19,594 nt of DNA from Rhizobium sp. Q54 (lineage in GTDB: Bacteria > Pseudomonadota > Alphaproteobacteria > Rhizobiales > Beijerinckiaceae), in contig CAMDOY010000026.1 of the NCBI GenBank assembly GCA_945903655.1, forward strand, positions 1 through 19,594, in the 5' to 3' direction. Positions 14,745 through 19,594 of the stretch are shown in pieces. The notes beneath the pieces were generated by a model. It did not search any database. It saw only the letters and a list, made by a program, of their open reading frames with translations, and was not told the DNA's origin. Within the stretch, counting starts at the first letter, position 1; each line of letters opens with the position of its first letter. The translations under genes and the position numbers were made by a program.

Positions 14745-15788
14745 TCAGTTGCGCTCCAGCACCTGGCGCGCACGTTCGATCACGGCGGGCGGCAAGGCGG
14801 CGGCGTCTCTCAGCAATGTGTTGATCTCGTCGGCGGTGACCAGGTTGATCTCCACATTGCCGCGCGCAGCGTCTTTCAGAAAATCCGGGTCCTTCATGGT
14901 GGCGTCAAAGGCGTCGCGAAGGGCCTTGGCGCGATCCGCCGGAACGCCGGGCGGCGCCACGAAGGGGCGGCCCATGACCTCGCGCGCCAGCAGAAATTCC
15001 AGCGCCTTGCGGTCGGTCTCATCCTTCACGAGTTCGCGGATGCGCGGCACGCCGGGCAGATCCGGCGTCTCGTTGACGCCCGTGTGGAAGAGGATGTTGA
15101 TCTTTTTGTTTTGCACCCAGTCGGGCTTGAGCGACATGATGGCGCTCATGGACCAATAGGCGATGCCCTGCAATTCGCCCGTTTCCAGCTGCAGCGACGC
15201 CTCCGACGTGTCGCGATAGCCCGACACGATCTTGAATTTGGTGCCTGCGAGATTGTTATAGGCGCGCGGAATGATCTCCGAATCCGCGCCCGCCCCCGTG
15301 CCGGGGACCAGCAGTTCGATCTTGCGCACATCTTCGAATGTTTTGACCGGCGATGTCCCCCAGGAGAGGGCGACGGCTGTCTCCCGATTCATGCTGCCGA
15401 TCCAGGTGAACTTGAGCGGATCGAACTCGATATCTTTCTTGCCCATGATGGGGTCGAAGGGATTGCCGCGACTGACCGTGCCGAAGACCGTGCCATCCTT
15501 GGGCGCAATACGGTTGAGATAGTCCACGAGTTTCAGCCCGCCCGCCCCGACCATGTTCTGCACCACGATATTGGGGGATCCGGGAATATGGCGAACCATG
15601 TGGCGGGAGAGCAGGCGCGCATAGGTGTCATAGGTCGATCCCGCGCCGGAATAGACCATCATCTGCATTTGCTTGCCCTTGTAGAACTCGGCAGGCGTTT
15701 GCGCCTGCGCGAAGCTGACGCTTGCGATCATCGCCACGCTCGCCAAGGCGGCGCGGCGCGTCATCTTTCCTGTTGCATTGGCTGGCAT
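14745..15788 (-). CDS. Bug/TctC-type periplasmic binding protein, copy 2
   Basis: The 347-residue secreted protein has the signal sequence MPANATGKMTRRAALASVAM continuing to FAQA, with cleavage near residue 29; the RR pair before the hydrophobic stretch is Tat-like but does not fully match the Tat consensus. The mature part aligns with the other two Bug-type proteins of the window: FYKGKQMQMMVYSGAGSTYD, RHIPGSPNIVVQNMVGAGG, APKDGT, and RPFVAPPGVPADRAKALRDA near the C-terminus. The start is ATG 15788, 5 bp after GAGG; a GTG two codons upstream is less likely because it lies within that site. It follows the ligand-poor cupin by 30 bp. It is presumed to bind a carboxylate-like solute in the periplasm; there is no permease nearby. 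Confidence 0.88.
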   Translation of the reverse strand: MPANATGKMTRRAALASVAMIASVSFAQAQTPAEFYKGKQMQMMVYSGAGSTYDTYARLLSRHMVRHIPGSPNIVVQNMVGAGGLKLVDYLNRIAPKDGTVFGTVSRGNPFDPIMGKKDIEFDPLKFTWIGSMNRETAVALSWGTSPVKTFEDVRKIELLVPGTGAGADSEIIPRAYNNLAGTKFKIVSGYRDTSEASLQLETGELQGIAYWSMSAIMSLKPDWVQNKKINILFHTGVNETPDLPGVPRIRELVKDETDRKALEFLLAREVMGRPFVAPPGVPADRAKALRDAFDATMKDPDFLKDAARGNVEINLVTADEINTLLRDAAALPPAVIERARQVLERN

Positions 15789-15818
15789 GGTCACCTCGAA
15801 GTAAAGATGGAATTCGTC

Positions 15819-16733
15819 TCAAATCTCCGCCAGAACAGCGCTGCCAGAAGCATAGACATCCTGATCGCCATAGGCGGCGCGGCGACTGCGGAAAAGGGGA
15901 GAGGCTTGCGAGCCCAGCTCCACTTTCAGCAAGCCCAGCGGCTCGGGGCCAGCATTGCTCTGTTGGTGGAACATCAACCCCGTCAGTCCCGTCAGGCAGC
16001 CCTGGCGCAAGCGGGTCGTTGTCCGCTCGGAGGCCTCGTCAAGGCAGGACATGATCGTCGCCTCGCCACGGGTGCAGAGCAGATGCGCGCCCTGCATCTG
16101 CCGTGTCGCTTGCGTCCTGGCGCCTGGTGCGAGGCAGATGTAATCCGCCCCGATGGCGCTATCGCCCAATTGCAGCGCCGAACCGTCATTCAGATCCGCC
16201 AGATCAACATGAAGCGAGGCTTCAAGCGCCTTCGCCTGACGCGCGCTCATGGGCGAGGCATTATGGAACAGGAAGGCCTCGTTGCGATACAGCCCCATGA
16301 GATAGCGCATGTCGTTGAGGGACAGGAGCCGCGCGCGCGACGCGCCGTGAGCCCTCAGCCTACAGATGGCGTTGACCGGGGTGGTGAAGACCACGCCCGG
16401 CGCCCAGGCAATCTCATGGCGGGCGCCGTCCGACAGTTCTATCTCGCTGACGCCTTCGCCCTCCAGCACATAAAAGCAATCTTCATAAAGATGCCTTGAG
16501 GGCGTCGAGCTTTGCCCGGGCGCGAGTTCGAACAGGAAGGCCGAGAGAAAATCGCAGCGGCCCTCCACATGACAGATGGCGCCACTCATACCGAAGCGGG
16601 CCCAGGGCTTGGTCTCAAGGGCAAGCAGATCGAGCGTCGCCCCCGCCACAATGGGCACGCCTTCTCCATTCGCCCAGTTCAGATAAGGATCGACGAGATA
16701 TTTTGCGCTGAGATCGGGTGTGGTCTCGCTCAT
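15819..16733 (-). CDS. Ligand-poor two-domain cupin paralogue (probable pseudoenzyme or accessory subunit)
   Basis: The 304-residue protein shares the opening DPYLNWANGEGVPIV and the barrel landmarks of the cupin encoded just upstream, but most metal ligands are gone. The N-terminal barrel keeps His81 and Glu84 (RHLYEDCFYVLEGEG), yet the second-motif His is Cys124 (PVNAICRL). In the C-terminal barrel GHRHF of the partner reads ATRQM (both His replaced, by Thr210 and Gln212) and HQH reads HQQ (Gln258). It is also about 60 residues shorter, lacking the C-terminal segment. The frame is intact. ATG 16733 lies 2 bp after the partner's stop, with GAGGAAGG upstream; TTG 16739 is an alternative start. 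A structural partner of the upstream cupin is the simplest inference. Confidence 0.82.
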   Translation of the reverse strand: MSETTPDLSAKYLVDPYLNWANGEGVPIVAGATLDLLALETKPWARFGMSGAICHVEGRCDFLSAFLFELAPGQSSTPSRHLYEDCFYVLEGEGVSEIELSDGARHEIAWAPGVVFTTPVNAICRLRAHGASRARLLSLNDMRYLMGLYRNEAFLFHNASPMSARQAKALEASLHVDLADLNDGSALQLGDSAIGADYICLAPGARTQATRQMQGAHLLCTRGEATIMSCLDEASERTTTRLRQGCLTGLTGLMFHQQSNAGPEPLGLLKVELGSQASPLFRSRRAAYGDQDVYASGSAVLAEI

Positions 16734-16735
16734 GA

Positions 16736-17833
16736 TCAAGCCTTCCTCGTGAATTTGGTCTCGTCGATGAAGGGGCCCATGCGTGAGTCCACGCCGTTTT
16801 TGGCGATCTCCTTGAGCCAGATGTCATGGACGCGCGGGTCCTGATCCTCATATTCCACCTGCGCGCCGCCCTGTTTCACATCCTTGTCGACGCCCACATC
16901 CCAGATCTCCCGCTTCATCTTGAGGAGTGGATAGCGCACGGTGCCAATCTGCAGCGCAAGATAGCGGGAGGGGTGATCGGCCACGTTGAAGTGCTGGTGG
17001 AACATGGAATCGGGCGGGCAATAGACGCAGCCATGCTCCCAATCCACGCGGGTGAAGTCCTCGTTCTCCTCGCGCCACAACAGCGAATAGCCCTTGCCGG
17101 TCACCGCGAAGACGCAGACGCCATCGAAATGCCGGTGCCCCTTCTTGTAGGTGCCAACCGGCATTTCCGAGGAATGGGCGCCGATGGTGTTCTCTGTCAG
17201 CATGAAGCGCAGGTTTGAGCCGCCCGCGCCGCGCTTGGCCCATTGGCGCAGCTCGAACCCTGAGAGATCCGGCACGAAATTGGTCTCCCACTGGTGGCGG
17301 CCCGGCGAGATCGAGATGAACTCCCCTTCGCCCGCGAAATAGTTCGCGTGGCCCACGCGCTCGGGGAAACTCACGGGGCAATCGAAGATCAGGTTCTCAT
17401 CGCGAAACCGCCCCATGGTGAAGACCATGTTGTTGACGGAGGCGAAGCGGGCGGGCTCGAGCCCCGAGCCGTTGAAATATTGGTGGCGGGCGTTCAGCGG
17501 AATGGAGAAGAGGCTTTTCGGTCCCCATTCGAACTGATGCTTGCGACCATCCTCCAGCTCCACGGTCGTCGAGCCATGGCCGGAGATGACATAGATCACC
17601 TCTTCGCAGATATGTTTCAGGGGCGCCGATTTGCCGCCGGGTGGCAATTCGAAGGCGAAGATGGAGATATAGTCATCGCGTCCCTTCAGATGGCAGAAGG
17701 CGCCGTTCATGCCATAGCGATCCCAATGCTTCACCGGGACCTTGCGGATGTCGATGCCGAAATCCTCGACAATGGGCACGCCTTGGCCGCGCGCCCAGTC
17801 GAGATAGGGGTCGGGGAGTTTGATGGAGGGCAT
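16736..17833 (-). CDS. Two-domain cupin protein, candidate ring-cleavage dioxygenase, copy 2
   Basis: This 365-residue bicupin begins with DPYLDWARGQGVPIVEDFG. The N-terminal barrel has KHICEEVIYVISGHG (His74, Glu77) and IPLNARHQYF (His117). The C-terminal barrel has KKGHRHFDGVCVFAVTGKG (His233, His235) and SMFHQHFN (His279, His281). Ligand positions of both barrels are kept, as in the cupin at 12452-13654, with which it also shares NMVFTMGRF-like and GGAQVEYEDQDPRV-like segments. It is an oxygenase or isomerase candidate; no characterised homologue can be named with confidence. ATG 17833 has AAGGA 6 bp upstream and follows the Bug copy 3 gene by 29 bp; the ligand-poor paralogue follows directly. 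Confidence 0.86.
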   Translation of the reverse strand: MPSIKLPDPYLDWARGQGVPIVEDFGIDIRKVPVKHWDRYGMNGAFCHLKGRDDYISIFAFELPPGGKSAPLKHICEEVIYVISGHGSTTVELEDGRKHQFEWGPKSLFSIPLNARHQYFNGSGLEPARFASVNNMVFTMGRFRDENLIFDCPVSFPERVGHANYFAGEGEFISISPGRHQWETNFVPDLSGFELRQWAKRGAGGSNLRFMLTENTIGAHSSEMPVGTYKKGHRHFDGVCVFAVTGKGYSLLWREENEDFTRVDWEHGCVYCPPDSMFHQHFNVADHPSRYLALQIGTVRYPLLKMKREIWDVGVDKDVKQGGAQVEYEDQDPRVHDIWLKEIAKNGVDSRMGPFIDETKFTRKA

Positions 17834-17862
17834 GGGTGGTCCTTGATCTCTTGGAATGAATG

Positions 17863-18879
17863 TCAGCGCATGGCCTTGCGAACGCGCTCGAGCGTGTCGG
17901 CGTCCGCGCCATAGGCCTTGTCGACGAGGCCCTGCAGAATGTCCGGTGGCACATAGGAGATGTTCAGTCGCAGTTTCTTGCTTTCCTCGATCAGCTCCGG
18001 ATCGCGCAACGCCGCCGCAAAGCCCTCGCGCAGCGCTGTCAGTCGATCCGGCGGCACGCCGGGGGCGACCACAAAGGGGCGCCCCATGCCCGCGCGCAGC
18101 AGAAAGAAATCCACTGCGCGCTGTTCGGCCTCCGACTGCGCGAGACCAGCGAGGGTGGGCACGTCCTTCATGCGCTCATCGGGCGTCATGGCGCCTTGAA
18201 GCATCAGACGCCGCGTCCCGTCCGTGAAGGTGGGCTCTCGGGCGGCGGTGTCATAGCTGATGAAGGTTCCATGGGCCTCGTTGCGCTCGACCGCGAGGTT
18301 CATCTCGCGCGAGCCCGGATAGCCCTGAACGATGCGCAGTTTCCAGCCAAAGAGCCGCGCCAGCACCTGCGGATAGGTCTGGCTGTCCGCGCCGCTGCCG
18401 GTGGCCGCGACGATCAGCTCCTTCTCCCGCAATTCGCTGACATGCTTGATGGGGGCGTCGGTGCGCACATAGGCGACGATCACGTCGCTGTCGGGGCTGC
18501 CCAGCCAGTTGAATTTGCGGGGATCAAACTGCACCCCGCCGCCGCCCAGAACAGCCTCGAAGGGAACGCCCCGATTGATGACGCCGATGATCGTCCCGTC
18601 CTTGGCCGCGACATTGTAAACTTGGTTGGCCGCGACGAGGCTCCCGGCTCCCGGCAAATTTTGCGGCACAACAAGGGGTTGTCCAGGAATGTGCCGCCCA
18701 AGGTGGCGGGCGATCAGCCGGGCCCAGAGGTCATCGGACCCGCCCACGCCATAGCCGATGGTCACTGTGACCGTCTTGCCGCGATAGAAGGACTCGACCG
18801 ATGGCGCCTGCGCCTGACCTGGCGCAGACCACAGGGCCGCCAGAGCAGTCGCCAGAAAAGCTGTCACACCCCTCAACAT
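17863..18879 (-). CDS. Bug/TctC-type periplasmic binding protein, copy 3
   Basis: This 338-residue secreted protein is the first gene of the minus-strand block. The signal peptide is MLRGVTAFLATALAALWSAP followed by GQAQA, with cleavage near residue 25. The mature protein carries FYRGKTVTVTIGYGVGGSDD, RHLGRHIPGQPLVVPQNLPG, AAKDGT and the C-terminal RPFVVAPGVPPDRLTALREG, matching the other two copies in order and spacing. ATG 18879 is fixed by GGAGG (18891-18887) exactly 7 bp upstream. It is followed after 29 bp by the two-domain cupin, so uptake or sensing is again linked to a putative oxygenase. The solute is unknown, and no TctA or TctB permease gene is present. Confidence 0.88.
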   Translation of the reverse strand: MLRGVTAFLATALAALWSAPGQAQAPSVESFYRGKTVTVTIGYGVGGSDDLWARLIARHLGRHIPGQPLVVPQNLPGAGSLVAANQVYNVAAKDGTIIGVINRGVPFEAVLGGGGVQFDPRKFNWLGSPDSDVIVAYVRTDAPIKHVSELREKELIVAATGSGADSQTYPQVLARLFGWKLRIVQGYPGSREMNLAVERNEAHGTFISYDTAAREPTFTDGTRRLMLQGAMTPDERMKDVPTLAGLAQSEAEQRAVDFFLLRAGMGRPFVVAPGVPPDRLTALREGFAAALRDPELIEESKKLRLNISYVPPDILQGLVDKAYGADADTLERVRKAMR

Positions 18880-19039
18880 CCATGTTCCTCCTGCGCCGCT
18901 CTGTTGGAGGCGGCTGGCTGGCGCGCAGTCGATCAGGCTCGCCCGTGCAGGTCAAGCGCCCCGGGAGGCGGAGCGGTTGACAGGCTTCGCCAGCGGGGGC
19001 AACAAGAGACGGTAAAAAAATTTCAGGGGAGAGTGGTTC
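18880..19039. promoter_or_regulatory. Divergent promoter region between Bug copy 3 and the small cupin
   Basis: This 160-bp gap separates two divergently read genes and must hold both promoters if they are locally driven. For the minus strand, TTGACC (18955-18950) lies 17 bp from TCGACT (18932-18927), a good -35 with a poor -10. For the plus strand, a perfect TTGACA (18977-18982) is visible, but only AACAAG stands at an 18-bp spacing. A TAAAAAAATTT stretch (19013-19023) precedes the ribosome binding site AGGGGAG of the plus-strand gene. The poor -10 elements suggest activator dependence or another sigma factor. No clear palindrome was found. Confidence 0.35.
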
Positions 19040-19570
19040 ATGGATGACGCCAAGATCGCCGTGCGAACCCCGGTGGCGGCCACGGATAGCGCCGTCGTCT
19101 TTTCCATGCGCAACCTGCCGCTGCTGGAGCAGGGCACCACCTATGACCCCCTCGCCACCGCCGAAAACCTCTGGGTCAGCGTCAAGGTCTACGCCAGCGG
19201 AGGGGAGAATGCGCTCCATTCCCATGGGGGCGAGGATCATTCCTTCATCGTGCTGCAGGGCAAGGCCAACTTCACCTTCGCCGATGGCCGCACCGAACTG
19301 GTGGGCGTCCATCAGGGCGTGATGATCCCCAGGGATGTCGAATACAAGTTCGAGGCGGACGAGGCCGAAAACCTGGTGATGCTGCGGGTCGGCGGCGGCG
19401 AGCGCAGCGTCAAGGGCCTCGATAACCTGTCCCGCGTCGGCACCCCCAAGGATGTGATGAAGCTGACCAAATTCAGCGATGGCTCCACCAAGGTCGGCGA
19501 CGATCCGAAGAATGGCGAAACCTCCAAGAAGCGCATCTACGCCACGGACAAGTTCTTTTCGCCCGATTGA
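19040..19570 (+). CDS. Single-domain cupin protein
   Basis: The 176-residue protein has one cupin barrel. Motif 1 is LHSHGGEDHSFIVLQG, giving His60, His62 and, at the place of the usual Glu, His67 (Glu65 is two residues away). Motif 2 is MIPRDVEYKF, where the usual His is Tyr102. The metal site is thus atypical: three His or two His plus Glu from motif 1. After residue 120 comes a charged, Lys/Asp-rich tail without clear fold. It does not share the extended features of the two-domain cupins on the other strand, so it is a distant relative at most. The ATG is preceded by AGGGGAGAG. It is divergent from the Bug-type gene. The role is unknown; isomerase, dioxygenase or small-molecule binding are all open. 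Confidence 0.85.
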   Translation: MDDAKIAVRTPVAATDSAVVFSMRNLPLLEQGTTYDPLATAENLWVSVKVYASGGENALHSHGGEDHSFIVLQGKANFTFADGRTELVGVHQGVMIPRDVEYKFEADEAENLVMLRVGGGERSVKGLDNLSRVGTPKDVMKLTKFSDGSTKVGDDPKNGETSKKRIYATDKFFSPD

Positions 19571-19594
19571 TATTCGCACGACGAGCCCCCACAA

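Noticed and set aside
14448..16499. 683-codon plus-strand open frame
   Set aside because: It runs antisense through the small zinc protein, Bug copy 2 and the ligand-poor cupin, all of which have good ribosome binding sites and family motifs; its translation shows none.
18913..18995. GCTGGCG ... CGCCAGC inverted repeat in the divergent gap
   Set aside because: The 7-bp arms are GC-rich and about 70 bp apart, which is expected by chance at this base composition.
17860..19047. 395-codon plus-strand open frame
   Set aside because: It is antisense to Bug copy 3, which has a signal peptide and a perfect GGAGG; the plus-strand translation has no motif.
18731..19594. 287-codon minus-strand frame running off the right edge
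   Set aside because: It is antisense to the small cupin and continues through the divergent promoter region; no protein motif was found.
1..19594. Insertion sequences, CRISPR arrays, tRNA genes, riboswitches
   Set aside because: No transposase frame, regularly spaced repeats, cloverleaf-like sequence or known riboswitch core was recognised by eye; intergenic gaps are all 160 bp or shorter.

Overview
The window looks like a high-GC proteobacterial chromosome, most likely an alphaproteobacterium of the Hyphomicrobiales/Bradyrhizobium kind. That placement is inferred from GC-rich wobble codons, strong GGAGG-type ribosome binding sites, and several divergent Bug/TctC-type binding proteins; it does not rest on a marker gene. 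It holds 18 protein genes (17 complete and one cut by the left edge). No tRNA, rRNA, CRISPR array, transposase, transcriptional regulator or membrane permease is visible. It reads as the inside of a large accessory catabolic region for an aromatic or other organic acid whose identity the sequence does not reveal.

Layout: a plus-strand block (2-11399) converges on a minus-strand block (11418-18879) with only 18 bp between them; a further plus-strand gene (19040-19570) diverges from the minus block. Plus block: the C-terminal part of a Rieske ring-hydroxylating oxygenase overlapping an MmgE/PrpD-family gene; a promoter-like gap with an inverted repeat; two overlapping paralogous alpha/beta hydrolases of the C-C-bond-hydrolase type; a YfcG-like glutathione transferase; a stand-alone molybdenum hydroxylase large subunit; then a tightly coupled group of secreted Bug-type binding protein, metallo-beta-lactamase-fold protein, a second MBL-fold protein that has lost most metal ligands, and an LLM-class flavin monooxygenase. 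Minus block, in transcription order: Bug-type protein, two-domain cupin, a ligand-poor cupin paralogue, a second Bug-type protein, a small CxxCxGxG zinc-binding protein, a glutathione transferase, another two-domain cupin, and a PdxA-family dehydrogenase. The divergent last gene is a small single-domain cupin.

How the genes may work together (inference): three periplasmic binding proteins capture substrates. The Rieske and LLM oxygenases and the molybdenum hydroxylase activate the substrate. The PdxA-family enzyme could act as a dihydrodiol dehydrogenase, as TphB does in terephthalate degradation. The two-domain cupins are candidates for ring-cleavage dioxygenases, and the alpha/beta hydrolases for hydrolysis of the cleavage product. 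MmgE/PrpD, MBL and GST proteins would serve downstream or accessory steps. The most unusual pattern is repeated paralogue pairing: in two cases (the MBL pair and the adjacent cupin pair) a plausible metalloprotein is encoded directly against a homologue that has lost most metal ligands, suggesting enzyme/pseudoenzyme partners.
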